A stretch of DNA of 64,000 nt from Mycoemilia scoparia (GCA_027575805.1 JANBPU010000024.1:78216-142215); one strand, 5' to 3'. Positions 31,867-43,515 are shown, counted from the stretch's first letter. Notes: generated by a model from the sequence alone, not told the origin. Program-made: numbers and translations.

Positions 31867-32472
31867 ATGAGTGGTTCAAACAATAATCAGCCACATAATT
31901 ACTGGAATACTTCTTCAAATTCTCCTACTCATACACCCCAACCGCCCCCATATGGACCTCCATATACGGCACCCCAGCAACAGCAATCTTTGTATTATCC
32001 AACACAGCCAGCTTCCAACCTTTATAGTCCATCCAATCAACATCACTACTACACCGACAGTAATGTTAAAGGCAATGAATCAGCATCATCTTCATCAGCA
32101 GCAATGGTAGAGCGAGTTAAGGATAAACTCGGGGGAAGCTATACCAAGTATTCATCAAAGGTTAAACCACTTGTTGATGACATATTTTCATCAAGCAAAA
32201 GCCGTAAAAACAACTCAAGGCCTCAAAGCTATGATTATACTGATAGCAGTGGTTCAAATTATACGCATTCCGCTCCACATGATTCAGAGAAAAAATCTGG
32301 CTCTATGTCGGCATTGTTGTCCAGTCTTGGTAAAAGCAACAAGGATGGAAAGAGCAACATTTTCTCATCATCAAGAAAATCCAAGGACAAAAAACCCAAG
32401 AAAAAGAGATCCAAAAGTAGTAGTAGTGGTGATTCTGAATTATTCGATATATTGGAAGAAATTTTTCTATAA
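31867..32472 (+). CDS. Pro/Gln/Tyr- and Ser/Lys-rich protein, function unknown
   Basis: 201 residues from the ATG at 31867. The frame is open further upstream but without an ATG; a CTAG acceptor-like site at 31760 leaves room for an upstream exon. Residues 1-60 are Pro/Gln/Tyr-rich (PPPYGPPYTAPQQQQ), like prion-like or adaptor tails. Residues about 80-105 can form a helix (MVERVKDKLGGSYTKYSSK). The rest is Ser/Lys-rich (KKPKKKRSKSSSSGD), ending in an acidic-hydrophobic motif FDILEEIFL. The basic run could be a nuclear localisation signal. I do not recognise the family. Confidence 0.6.
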   Translation: MSGSNNNQPHNYWNTSSNSPTHTPQPPPYGPPYTAPQQQQSLYYPTQPASNLYSPSNQHHYYTDSNVKGNESASSSSAAMVERVKDKLGGSYTKYSSKVKPLVDDIFSSSKSRKNNSRPQSYDYTDSSGSNYTHSAPHDSEKKSGSMSALLSSLGKSNKDGKSNIFSSSRKSKDKKPKKKRSKSSSSGDSELFDILEEIFL

Positions 32473-32934
32473 CCATGCATACCTAAGTATATATTATCTA
32501 TTAGTTGGAACCTTGATTCCTATTTTGAATAAACATGATGTATGATCATCCATAGTTGTTAACAATTCTTGGCTAGTTACACATTGAGTTTTCTGGGTCA
32601 GAGGTAAATTTTTAACAAAATCCCAACAATTTTGTAAGCATAAGCCTGTGTGAGCGTGTGCGTTTTGCCAAGAAATATAGGCTTTGATTTACGTAAAGAT
32701 AGAGTAATAGTTAGAAAAGAGACAATATTTTTGTGGTGGGTCATGGATGTCATAAATTTATCACTGACATCAGTCCTATTTCTTACGAACGTGTTTTCAT
32801 GTGCAAGAATCTGTGTATTAGATAGTTTTGAACTTATATATTTGTCAACTCCACAATATCTTCTTTCCTACATTTATCTTTCCCACATCTAACAGAAATA
32901 ATCATTCTAACACATTTATAGCTACTATCTCAGT
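32473..32934. other. Intergenic
   Basis: Promoter region for the next gene; no other feature seen. Confidence 0.5.
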
Positions 32935-33960
32935 ATGATCAATATCCACAGTTTAATACCAGCAGTCGTTATAGCAATCTTCTTCTTTAGCCGCCCAGCC
33001 GAACCAAGCGTCAAAAGGCGTAACAACAATGAAAACAGCGGCAGTCCTGAAGAGACCACGGCCATGGTAACACTTCCACAAATTCCCGTGGTAGACTTCG
33101 AATCTCTATACAGCCGGATTAGAAGCAGCCTAGACAACGAGTTTTCCAAGTACATGTCTGTGGCCCAAGCGCAGGACCATGATTACTATACTGGTCTGGT
33201 TCAGGCTCTGGGTGGCAGCGTCGGTTATCCATCAAGCATCAACACCGAATGGCAATCTAAACTCCAAAGCTATGATGGCCAACACTTTGGCGGAAGCGAG
33301 TCTGGTCGTTTGGTTGATGTGTTCAGTAATTGGACTGTTGGCAGCATTGAGACCGGCACCGAGAATCCCTCTCCAACTCCTGGAGAAACCGTGTACGTTG
33401 TGACCACTTCATTGACTAGTGAAGCCGCTGGCACTGCCGGAGAGACAATAGCGTCTATTGAATCTGCCGTGTCTAGTGCCATTTCAAGTGTTACCGAGGA
33501 GATGGGATCTCAAGCAACAACGTATTGGGTTAGCAGTGAAGTTTCAAGCATTGTTGAGGGTGCTCAGTCTGAATGGTCATCTCCCACTGGCGAAACGTCC
33601 AATAGTATTGCTGAGGGGGCAGTGGTGATAGTAGAGTCGTCGATAACTGATGGCCAGCCTTCAAGCGGATCCGAAATGACAATACAGTTTGGCGAATCTT
33701 CTGGATCCAGTGAAATATCTGGCACTGTTGTTGTGGGCACATATTCGCTGGTCTCGGATGACTCCACCACTGACTCTGTGTCAGGAGAAAATAGTCTGGG
33801 AGCCCACAAGACAACAGGCTTCAGCAACAACAACAGCAGCAGTGAGTCAGATACCATGAGCGAGTCCGGTTCAGCATCTCTAATGCTTGGAACCAAAACT
33901 TCTGCTATGACGGCTGCAATTCTGGGCCCCCTTGTTGTAGCCGTTTTCTATATGCCCTAG
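32935..33960 (+). CDS. Secreted GPI-anchored Ser/Thr-rich protein, divergent family member 6
   Basis: 341 residues. It has an N-terminal hydrophobic segment (LIPAVVIAIFFFS). The core at about 55-115 keeps the family spacing in diverged form: FESLYSRIRSSLDNEFSKYM, DHDYYTGLVQALGG, YPSSINTEWQSKLQSYDG. A 200-residue stalk rich in Ser/Thr/Gly/Glu follows, which should be heavily O-glycosylated. The C-terminal tail (AMTAAILGPLVVAVFYMP) is hydrophobic. The PTG motif is only loosely present (PSPTPGE). Its inclusion in the family is inference from the Y...alG...P...W pattern. Confidence 0.75.
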   Translation: MINIHSLIPAVVIAIFFFSRPAEPSVKRRNNNENSGSPEETTAMVTLPQIPVVDFESLYSRIRSSLDNEFSKYMSVAQAQDHDYYTGLVQALGGSVGYPSSINTEWQSKLQSYDGQHFGGSESGRLVDVFSNWTVGSIETGTENPSPTPGETVYVVTTSLTSEAAGTAGETIASIESAVSSAISSVTEEMGSQATTYWVSSEVSSIVEGAQSEWSSPTGETSNSIAEGAVVIVESSITDGQPSSGSEMTIQFGESSGSSEISGTVVVGTYSLVSDDSTTDSVSGENSLGAHKTTGFSNNNSSSESDTMSESGSASLMLGTKTSAMTAAILGPLVVAVFYMP

Positions 33961-35048
33961 TAGGATAATTCATATGTGTGAATGTGATTTTTTATAATTT
34001 CTATTGCACTTGGTGTTCATTTTTCTTATTTTTCATTAGTTGTGTATCGTTGCAGACCAACTCCAACTCTCTGGCCTTTTCTTATGTTAGCTTTGTTTTT
34101 TTGATCTGCTTTTAATTGGTATTTTCTCTATGATGAATATAAACTCAAGCTAGCCTTACCTACTAAGCCTAAACATCCGTACACTGGTTTTTTTGTGAGA
34201 TTAGAGCAGTATTAGAAAAAGCCAAATATTCCAAATTGACTCTATTTTTTGTTTAGTCTCCGAGTCAACTGGAAAGTATTGGGATTTTAGTGGTGGTGAC
34301 TTATTTCTGCTGGCAGAGTGTTTCTGTTGTTGCTGTTGAGCTATTTACATTGCTATAGAAAATGCTTATAGAAACTTTCCAACAATTAATTTCTTAGCAA
34401 CCAGTAGAACGAAATAATAGCATCCTTGCATAATCTTTGGACAATGTATTGTTTATACGGGCGTGATTTATTGTCGTTGCTCCTGCTATACACGGCTGTG
34501 TGCACACAAAGCGAAGTGTGCGAGAATTATCGGGCTTACATTTTTCAGCGAATGGGAGGCCAGACAAGGTGCCATAGCAGAGAGCATGTTGGTTGACATC
34601 TGAGGACGAGCTTGTGTGGAGAGCTGATTGACTATACAGCCTCAACTCAGAGCATAGCTAGTTTTGACCAATAATACTTTTGATAGAGAGCGCGGAATAT
34701 GAGCGTATTTTTCAGTACATGGAAGAGGCATGGCTGATTAGTCGTTAGTTCTAGGAATAGAGAGAGGATGTGGCTCTTGTTTACAGTGGGTGAATCCGCT
34801 GTTCAGGTGTATGCCGGTTGGCCTAGGGTGCTTTCTATGTATGTTACTGTTGCCGTAGCAACAATATAAATAACAATCCAGGTCCTGAAGCTCGCTGTGG
34901 AGTTTGTATTAATATTATTATCATCACCTCCCTTTCATTATCTTTTTTAGTTCTTTCTCTCTTACTTGAACACCTCCGTTTGTCACGCAAACATACCTCC
35001 CATCTCTACCTATTTCGTTCGTTTCAAGCCAATTATTAACACAACATA
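33961..35048. other. Intergenic
   Basis: No gene supported; the TATA box TATAAATA lies at 34865-34872, about 177 nt before the next ATG. Confidence 0.5.
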
Positions 35049-35585
35049 ATGCACGCCAAATTGTATCTACTCGCCGCTACCGTCGCCTGTATTGGTATGA
35101 CAAACGCTCAAATCGGAGATACCCTTGCTCCTATGGAACATGATGGACAGCCTGGCCAGCCCGGTCAGGGAGGCCAAGGTGGACAGGGAGGCCAGCCAGG
35201 ACAGCCTGGAGGCCAGCAGCCGGGACAAGCAGGTCAACCTGGTCAAGGAGGACAGCCAGGACAGCCTGGAGGACAGCAGCCAGGACAAGCAGGTCAACCC
35301 GGACAAGGAGGCCAGCCTGGGCAGGGCGGTCAAGGAGGACAGAGTGGTCAGCAGGGTGGAGCTACCAGCGTATTGAGCGAAGCCCCATCTTCGAAAAGCC
35401 ATGGCTCCAAAAGCGATGGAGAATCAGCCTCTGGTTCGTCCAGGCATAAGTCTGAATCGGGCAAGGAATCGAGTGATTCGAAGTCCGGGAGTGAAGGAGC
35501 CGCCAGTTCTCTTGTATCTGCTGGATATTCAAAATATGGCATGACCTTTGCTGTTGCTGCTATTGCTGCTTCTCAATTGTTTTAA
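35049..35585 (+). CDS. Secreted GPI-anchored protein with collagen-like Gly-Gln-Pro repeats
   Basis: 178 residues. Signal peptide about 1-20 (LLAATVACIGMTNA). Residues about 33-104 consist of Gly-Gln-Pro, Gly-Gln-Gly and Gly-Gln-Ala triplets with Gly at every third place, interrupted by GGQQP. A longer block (GQPGGQQPGQAGQPGQGG) is repeated, and the DNA is a minisatellite of 9-bp units. A Ser/Lys/Glu stalk and a hydrophobic tail (GMTFAVAAIAASQLF) complete the GPI layout. It shares signal and tail design with the cluster but lacks the W...Y...W core. Whether it forms a triple helix is uncertain because Pro in the Y position is frequent only in part. Confidence 0.8.
   Translation: MHAKLYLLAATVACIGMTNAQIGDTLAPMEHDGQPGQPGQGGQGGQGGQPGQPGGQQPGQAGQPGQGGQPGQPGGQQPGQAGQPGQGGQPGQGGQGGQSGQQGGATSVLSEAPSSKSHGSKSDGESASGSSRHKSESGKESSDSKSGSEGAASSLVSAGYSKYGMTFAVAAIAASQLF
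35145..35355. repeat. Minisatellite encoding Gly-Gln-X triplets
   Basis: Repeats of GGACAGCCT, GGCCAGCCA and similar 9-bp units, with a higher-order repeat of about 66-69 bp seen twice (about 35191-35256 and 35257-35325). Length variation between strains is likely. Confidence 0.8.
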
Positions 35586-36206
35586 ATTGTTTTATCTTTC
35601 GATATATCTCTCTTTTTCTTTTTCTTTCTCTCTCGCTTGCTCTCTTCGAGCTGTGTAAATATACAAAATTAAAAATGCTTGGCAAATTCCCCTTTCCTTG
35701 GTTTTCCAATTCCCTTCTTTCTTTTTTTGAAAAAGATGAATAAATGTATACCATGATGACATAACAACAATAACACTATTAAACAGTAAAATTCCGTGAG
35801 GAATCCTGGCTAATTCATAAATGGCTTTGGAATCCTTCCTACTTGTCTCTTATTGGCTGATTGACAAGTATTATAAACAAAAATAGTGGGTATGAAAAGT
35901 GGCCTCAATTTTGTTACTAGTATTGCCTTGATTTGCTGCTGTACATGGCAGATTCAATGTTTGAAACTTGGTTTTGTTATAACCATAGGCATTTTTGCTG
36001 CAAGTGAGTGTGATAGAAGAAAAGATTCTTTCAACTATTATAGCTAGTTGGAGTGTTATAAATTTATAACTAATTTTGATAAAGCCCAAATAAAAATTGA
36101 ACGCTAAAATAAACCATTAAGAAGTAGTATAGAGAGGTAGTGCTTTTACTGGTATGAAAGGTAAAGTGAGAAGTAAGTGAAAGTTTTTTTTAATTGGTTG
36201 TGTGAT
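35586..36206. other. Intergenic between converging genes
   Basis: Holds the 3' ends of the collagen-like gene and of cct8; no gene or repeat of note. Confidence 0.5.
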
Positions 36207-38413
36207 TTAGTCGGTGTCATCCCAGTTTCCTCCTGGACCACCGCCCTGCTGAGGTAATTTTGGACCGCCAGCCCTCTTGGCCATAATGATCTGATCAACC
36301 TGGAGAACAGTCAGAGCAGCCTGGGTGGCATAGCGAATAGCCCATTGCTTGACAGCAAGCGAGTCGAAGATCTGGGCACCCTCAGCAACGGTATTCTTGA
36401 GCTTGGCCTGGTCAGAATCAACATCGATTCCCATGGCATAGGCGTGAGGGGCAGAGGCGGCGTCAGTAGTGCTGTGGGCGGCAAATAGCTTGGCAATCAT
36501 TTCGGTGCTGTTCATGCCGGCATTGTCGGCCAAAGTGCGAGGGAAGACCTCGAAAGCGTCAGCATAGCGGCGCATAGCGTGTTGGCTAATGCCAGGAGTA
36601 AGGTTGGCTTCTTTTGTGATACGGCGGGAAAGCTCGATTTCGGTAGCAGCGGCGCCAGGAACAAGTCTCTGGTCTTTGGTCAATGCCTTGACAATGTTGA
36701 CGCCATCATCGACAGCACGCTCGATGTCATCAAGCAGGTTCTGGGTAGCGCCACGGAGAACCAAAGTCACAACAGGGCTCTTAAAGATGCGAGAAGCAAA
36801 AGCGGGTCGTTCATCAGCGTGCTCAGTGCTTTCCTCATCAGTGTACTGACGGAATACAGTAACCCTGTCGCTACCGATCTCCTCAGTGGTGACAATATCA
36901 CAGTAGCCCATCTCTTCAGGTGTGGGAGCACCAAAGCGTGCCATGGTGTTTGCACCAATAACACGGCACAAACGTCTTAGTTCGAATTTCGAGGGGCAAG
37001 TGATGGCCAAGATATTGTGGCGGTTAAGGTAATGGACAGCCAAATCGCCAATTCCAGAACCACCAACAACGACACTAATGCCAGCATCAACAAGTTCAAG
37101 GACAGCCTTTTCAAGCTGGGCCTCTTCGCCCTTTGTGTATTCGAGCATTTCCTTTGCATTGTGCAAAAGGACGGTTCCCTTGGTTTCTGTCTGACCAATG
37201 TCGATTGGGCAAGAGAAAACAGCAACCTTGGCGTGCTTGGCTTCCTTAACAAAGGTCTCTGGATCGCGGGGGAAAACCATGCCGCGGACGACGCGGCTTT
37301 GTCTGAGATTTCCACCCATGACCTTGACAACACGGACATTGTCGACATTGAAGTTCTCGGGCTTCTGGGGCATGGCGGACTGGACGGCCTCAACTACCAA
37401 GTTTCCTAAAAAGTCTTCATAGCCGTATTGCTTGGCGCTGATGGCTGTACGAGCGGCCTTGAGCAAGTCGTCTCTGTTCTTTAGATCAACGGACACCGAC
37501 TTGATTTCTATAATTATTAGGTTGGTATGTGGAATGAGAGGCTGGATGGTGTTTGTGGATCATTTTTGCTATTGGGAACTTGTGGTTAGTAATATACGGG
37601 ACTCTTACCATTCTCCAATAAATCAAGAGCCTTCTTCATTGCCAATTCGTAACCAATAGAGATTTCAGAAGGATGCAATCCCATTCTCAAAAGCTCTTCA
37701 GCCTTTTGCAACAACTCGCTAGCAAATATAATAACATAGTTGGTACCATCGCCAGCCTATTTCAATGTCAAATCAAATTTTTGATTTGTTATTAGTCGAG
37801 TGATCCCAATTTATCAATAATTGTGGTATTACTATTATTATTATTATTATTATAAATGCAGTGATTATTATTTTGACTTGCCTCATCTTCTTGCTGCTGA
37901 CTAGCCATGACCAAAAGCTTGGCGGCAGGATGGACAACATCCAATTCACGAATAATAGTGGCGGCATCGTTTGTAACAAACAGTTTTTCAAGTTGATTAA
38001 TAACCATCTTGTTGCGACCTATCAATTTTAGTGGTAGTATTTAATGTACCAGTTAGAAGGTATATCAAATATTAATAGGCATGGTGATAGACGTACAAGT
38101 ATACCTATGGACAATTTGAGGAATAACAATATTTACCATTTGGACCATACGATGTGCGTGTAATTTCTGACATTTCCTTGGCAGCATGAATGTTTCTAAT
38201 CACTGCATCTTCAAGACCTTGGAGTGTCTAAATCCATAAACAAAACGGCAATACGTGGTAGTCGTGGGTTTCTCTCTTTTGTTGTGCATTAGGCGTGTCA
38301 AGGATATCTGTGTAGAGTATTTATGTATTCTAGGAATTTGTGGAATGACTAATTACCTTGTACCCCTCTTTGAATAGCTGTGGTGCTGTGGGCTGAGGAA
38401 CTCGAAGAGCCAT
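36207..38413 (-). CDS. cct8: T-complex protein 1 subunit theta (cytosolic chaperonin CCT)
   Basis: Five exons on the minus strand: 38413-38357, 38227-38137, 38018-37882, 37756-37609 and 37507-36207. They give 577 residues. The product is one of eight subunits of the cytosolic group II chaperonin ring, which folds actin, tubulin and other proteins with ATP. Family landmarks are GPNGRNKMVINQLEKLFVTN, LDVVHPAAKLLVMASQQQ, the nucleotide-site motif GDGTN, the apical-domain CPIDIGQTETKGTV and the late VPGAAATEIELSRRI. Length is slightly above the usual ~550-568, with a Gly/Pro-rich tail. Intron 3 (37881-37757) has a GCAAGT donor, a rare GC-AG intron; all others are GT-AG. Start: the ATG at 38413 opens MALRVPQPTAPQLFKEGYK, fitting the family N-terminus. 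Confidence 0.95.
37757..37881 (-). other. GC-AG intron in cct8
   Basis: The donor reads GAG then GCAAGT and the acceptor is GAAATAG. Joining the exons gives ...QQEDEAGDGTN..., which matches the conserved family sequence around the nucleotide site. No GT donor nearby restores that sequence. It contains a (TAA)n run. Confidence 0.8.
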
Positions 38414-39950
38414 TATTTAGTTTTGTTTATATGTTTTTAGTATTAGTTTTTATTAATGGGTAGAAGAGATGAGAATAATAAAGAAAGGCGAGATTTAGAG
38501 AAATGAGATTGGCAAAGAAAAACCGAGAGCTGAGGGCTTTTTTGTTTTCATCACATCAGCAGTGCGTGTGTTGATTGATTTTTCATTGCAGTCATATTCA
38601 ACGCACTATTGTCGTCGTTCTCACTACTCCTGTTGTATTGGCAACAGCTGGGGGCTGTGCCATACTGTGATCCTGCTAAGGCCGAGACATATGTGTGCGT
38701 GGCAAAAAAAGGAAGCTCATAGAAGTGAGAGGTCTGATTTAATCCATTTTTACATTAGAGTTACATTGATCATGCTGGCAAATATTAGTGGTATTGAACA
38801 TCTGGTTGGTTTTAACATCATTTGCAGAATGGCGGCTTTCAAGCAAGGTTGAAAATTATTCATGTAAAAGTAAATAAATAAGTTGGCATGCTAGATTTGT
38901 GTTTGTGTTTACAAAGTGGCTCAACTAAGTGTATAAAAATATGCAGGTTAAGAGCAGTTGATGGCAAAGTGTTTGTGTATGTGTGTATGTATCTGCGATT
39001 TGGTAAAAGTTTATTATAAAGAGCCTTTTGATGATAAAAACAATCAAGAAGCCAGTGTCCAAAATTTGGTTGTTCTACGGGCTTTTTTGTTATTGTTTAG
39101 AAGATGATGAAGTAGAGTCACCACCAATTGTTAGTTTGGGCAAGCGAGGATGTATATTACAACATGGCAAGTCCTCCATCAAAAGGAAACAGACAAGCGT
39201 GCTCATGCATTCCCTGCAAATTGATCCATAAGCTATACATTTTAGTTGGAGCCTGACAGATTGCCGGCTGTTATCCAGGGTATTCTTCTGGTACACCTTT
39301 GAAGGAGATTCTGCTATATGTGTGTGGACGTGCCGGACATGGGAAACCAGAAGGATGGGTTTGAAGAGAGATTCTATTCAGGGAACAATGGGCGGCCGGA
39401 TGCCAGATTATGGTTAAAGGCACACAAAGCGCTAGGAATTCTCTTTTGGTCGCAGTAATGCCGAAGTGACATTAAGAATCATAGTAGCCATTTACATACA
39501 TAAACAATGGTGGGTTGGGCTGTGGAATCTGAGTAGTAATTGTGTGCTTATTGTAGTAATGGTGATGTCGAGCAGAGAAGGCCGTGGTGAGGCTCTGGCG
39601 CTTTCATGATGACTATGGCCACAGGACCTTTCAGCTCATGATACGATGCAGTGGCAGAGATATGGTAGGACTTCTATTTACCAAATGTTGGTCTGTTGCG
39701 GACATAGTTTAAATGTTACACATTTTCCGCTGGACATTTCCAAGGTTTTTGAACTTGTCCTTCTTCTTTACTTGTTGTCCATATCTTTTCTCTATTTCTT
39801 CTTCTTTACTCTCTTCCTCCCTCCTCTTGTCCTGCCGATTCTTTTTTGCTCGCCCTTATCCCACCCCATCCCATCCCATCCCATCAAACCTTTATCTCAA
39901 TACCTTTTAATCATCTACCATAGCATTATTTGCAATTGAATACCAAAGCA
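38414..39950. other. Intergenic with a family-2 element
   Basis: Divergent promoter region between cct8 and the receptor gene, with a family-2 element (39165-39316). A pyrimidine-rich leader with CATCC repeats (about 39860-39890) precedes the receptor ATG. No gene is seen. Confidence 0.55.
39165..39316. mobile_element. Family-2 MITE-like element, copy C
   Basis: The left end TGGCAAGTCCTCCATCAAAA and the reverse complement of the right end (TAGCAGAATCTCCTTCAAAG) form the terminal inverted repeat. The interior has TTCCCTGCAAATTGATCC and TTATCCAGGGTATTCTTCTG, as in copy B. Confidence 0.75.
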
Positions 39951-42889
39951 ATGGACAGACACTTCCCATCCGGAAGCACCCTAAGCTCGGTGACGTTTGG
40001 GCTAGTTGGGTCAATATTGAGTGTTATCGGATGTTCGTTCGTGGCTTGGCGTCTAAGCCGGCTCCAATTGATGCAGTGGAAGGTTCGCCATACCCTTATT
40101 CTATGCCTGTTTATTGCCGATGCGATATACGCTGTTACCAACACAGTTTCAGCAATTGGAATCCTGTACAAGAGCGGCCATGATGGCAGCAAAGGCGGAA
40201 TCCACAAGCGAGCCCATTGTATTGCTAGCGGGTTCTTTTCGCAATGGTCGTCCCAGGCCCAAGATTTGGCCGTATTGCTGATCTCGTTTGCCACCCTCGT
40301 ATCAGTCCGCCAATCCCGAAAGTGGCTGCATGGTTTATCGTGGGTCCAGATGTATCTCAAAGTATTTCTAGGATCGGTTTGGACCATATCCCTGGGCGTT
40401 GCCGTATTGACGATGTTTTTGTGGAACTACTATGACAGTAAGTGTATTGATATTTGGCTCCCATCCAATCATAGTGTATTTTGTGTGTGGAATTAGGAAA
40501 TGGGCTTTGTTTTCTCAAACTGTAACACAGTAAATTGGTACTTGGAATCGCTACTGTCATTACTGCTCGCTTTTCCCTACTGGCTGGTGCTGTAAAAAGG
40601 GTGTGCGGGCTCTAACAATAACAATTCCTGCTGACCAAGTCCTCAATGGTCTTTATTGTGTAAACTATCTGTAGCATTCATACAGTATAAGACTAGTAAT
40701 TATTGTATTCTGTTATTTGACCGCTCTCTAGATTTTACTTTTTATAACTAGTGGGCCATTTAACCACTACTTAGCTCACTGTATATTGTTATTGACTGTG
40801 ATCATGACTGTTCATTTTAGGCGAGTTCAATTACTGCTGGGTAAAGCCAAACCCCATCACTCCTCGCTGGCTGACAATGGACATGTGGCGGATACTCGTT
40901 ATTCTCTGCGTTCTGACGGTCTATATTTTTGTCATCATCAGCTTCTATCGTAGACAGAGACTGGTCGAGCTCAACGCTGAAGCAGGAGGTTCCGTGTCCA
41001 TTTTCAACACCACGACTGGGTCAAACACAACCAACCACACTATTGCCAGTAGCAAGTCCTCCGCTCATAGTGCCTACTCCGACAGTCCCGCCCAGCATGC
41101 TCTTCCCAAGGGCAAAGAAGACAAGAGTTTTGATGATGCTCATGATACCAACTACACTCAGGCCAATATGGGTTCTGAAGCCGAGATTCAGCAGTTTCCC
41201 ACTTCTTTGGCAAGGCTTCACCAGGCAACACGGAATGCCAGATATTCTTTGCAGGCGAGCCATGGCGGTAGCTTTGATGACAAGGGCAGGTCGAGTCCAC
41301 TTGTTTATCCAATTTCAGTTCTCCGTAGATGGGTATCGCGACCAGCAACTACTTATTCAGAGTCTAACCCATCAATGGATATTATCCTTGGGCCTCGGTC
41401 TGAAATGACTCCTGTCCCAATGCCGGTGAAGTGCCCTGAATATAAGCCAGCCAACGAAAGCGACTCATGCAAGGATTCAAAGGCTTCCCACAGACTTTCG
41501 TTTGTCAGAAGATTTACCTTACTCACCAACATTCCAAGCTCCCGGATGTCATTTTCCATGCGTCCTCCATGGTATGATAGTGAGTTCAGTAGTGCAAACG
41601 AAACTTCGCCCAGTCGCTTCTCATGGCGTCCATGGACATCCAGTGCTCGCACCGAGTCTCGCCAAGACTCGATTGGTGATGCGACAGACAAGAGGTCATC
41701 GCTGTATTGCCAACCCTTTTCTGAATTGGCCATTCCATTCCGCGAGTCTGGACTATTAGAATCAATTAACAATCAACCCGAGGCATTTGCGCCTATTGAA
41801 AAACACCTCCTCCACAACCACCATTCTTCAAAGCAAAGTAACCTCAAGAATGAGATCAAGCGCGACAGCCTTGATTTACAATCACCGGCCAGTGACGGAG
41901 ATGTCGAGTCCATGCCTGAGGGATACGACTCTTCAACCAAAACCAGTGGCGGGTCTCAAAGACCATCAGTTGATGCTGTCATTTCCAAGCCCAATGCATC
42001 TCGGGTGTATAGCCACACTGTCCAGAGTGCTAGATGCTTCCATTCGCCGGTCAAGGTACCTTTGAAACGATTTGCATCTATTGCAACCCCTTATCAGCAT
42101 TTCATGGCGTCAAGGGGAACAAAGAGCATCAATGGTCTATTTTGCCCAAATTCGGAAGAGACTGCTATTGTAGTTGAGCCCAGTATAAAGTCATCATCAT
42201 CTATCCGTCCATTCAGCAATCCAGGACCAGGTCTCAATGTTATTGGTAAAGAGCGCCTTAGTGTTGACATGTATAGCCGAACATCCGTTAGCAGGACACC
42301 TCAGATGGGTGTAAAAGACATTGAGTTCCCATATCCACCTCGCTCTACGCCACTGCAAGCCACCCCTTCAGATGATGATTCAAAGGTGTTCCCTGGTTTC
42401 CTGGAGACCATCGACGAAAAGTCTGCTGACTGTGAATCGACTACAACAATTAATAATAATCCGGAGAAGAAAGAAACAGAGTTGCCTACTAGATTGCAAC
42501 GCGGCTTCCGGACACGACGAAGTAGTTTGAACATTGGGTTGGGACCACAATATTTCAGACAGAGGCAATCGCATAGATCAAACATCCATACTTATCCACC
42601 AATTTTATCGAGGATGTTTGTATATCCCTTAGCCTATTGTGTGTTGTGGTTACCATATGTTGCTTATATCTGTGCGTTGACAGTATTGATGTCTTCTACT
42701 ACTTCGCCAAACTTTTCGGTTAAGCCTGTTGCTTCATTAGACACATTTAGGGATCAATCGGTTGTGGATTCTGATTATCAACCACCGGTTCATGTTATTT
42801 CTAAACTCTCGTGGTTACTTATACTCCAGGGCACACATCAATATCGTGGACTTGTGGATGCTTTGATCTATTTTATTACTGAGGGCTAA
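39951..42889 (+). CDS. Git3-like seven-helix G-protein-coupled receptor with giant third loop
   Basis: Exons 39951-40437 and 40821-42889 (GTAAGT donor, TTTTAG acceptor, 383-nt intron) give 851 residues. Seven hydrophobic segments: about 10-33, 43-70, 90-115, 135-158, 183-207, 760-786 and 820-846. The segment 1-5 block, a very long cytosolic loop between helices 5 and 6 (about 550 residues) and a C-tail of only a few residues match the fungal glucose/nutrient receptor type (Git3/Gpr1). The loop is Ser/Pro/Arg-rich with many RSS, RRxS and SP sites, so it is likely a phosphorylation-controlled platform for Galpha and effectors. The C-terminus YRGLVDALIYFITEG fits the receptor helix 7 position. 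Probably at the plasma membrane, acting through cAMP; ligand unknown. Start: the first ATG; upstream in-frame codons lack one. Confidence 0.8.
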
Positions 42890-42996
42890 TTTGCTTCTTT
42901 TTAATTTCGTTATTATTTATTGATTTTTTCTGCGTAATAGTTCATTTATAAATATATATATACATATACAATTTTGTATTTAATATAAAATCCAAA

Positions 42997-43116
42997 TATG
43001 GGTAGTTATTTTTGAAGGGTGACCATATGCTAATTAATGGTGATAGCACATTTGGCTGAGATTGCGCCTATAATCTTTGGCCACCAAAAGTCACTCTTCA
43101 AAAATTATGATCCATA
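42997..43116 (+). mobile_element. Family-1 MITE-like element, copy 7
   Basis: Ends are TATGGGTAGTTATTTTTGAA and TCTTCAAAAATTATGATCCA, flanked by TA. The interior keeps ACATTTGGCTGAGATTG and CCTATAATCTTTGGCCACCA, but ACTAGT is replaced. It begins 108 bp past the receptor stop codon. Confidence 0.8.
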
Positions 43117-43515
43117 TGTAATTGAGATTATGATGTTAATATAGAAGCTGAATATAATGTTTTGTTGGTATTATAAGATTATGCAAAGTTTGAAACATTT
43201 AATGGAAATATTTAAATTGGTTGCCATAAATTTAATTCAAGTTATGTGATGTCATGTTCTTTTTATTGATTTACAAGACCAACTTGGTGAAATATGTGAA
43301 TGAATTTCAACATACATGAATTTAGCAGAATTGGTTATGTATATTTCAATTCCTTTGGTAATGAATTTTTGCAATAAAATGGCAATAACGCTACTAATTA
43401 TGCTACATATGCAAGGCGATTTATGATGATTTTAAGTGTTCAACAGAAGGGATTAGGTATAGAAGTATGGGCATGGATGTTCATTTAGGTATTGGCATTT
43501 GGAAGCCTTGAAATG

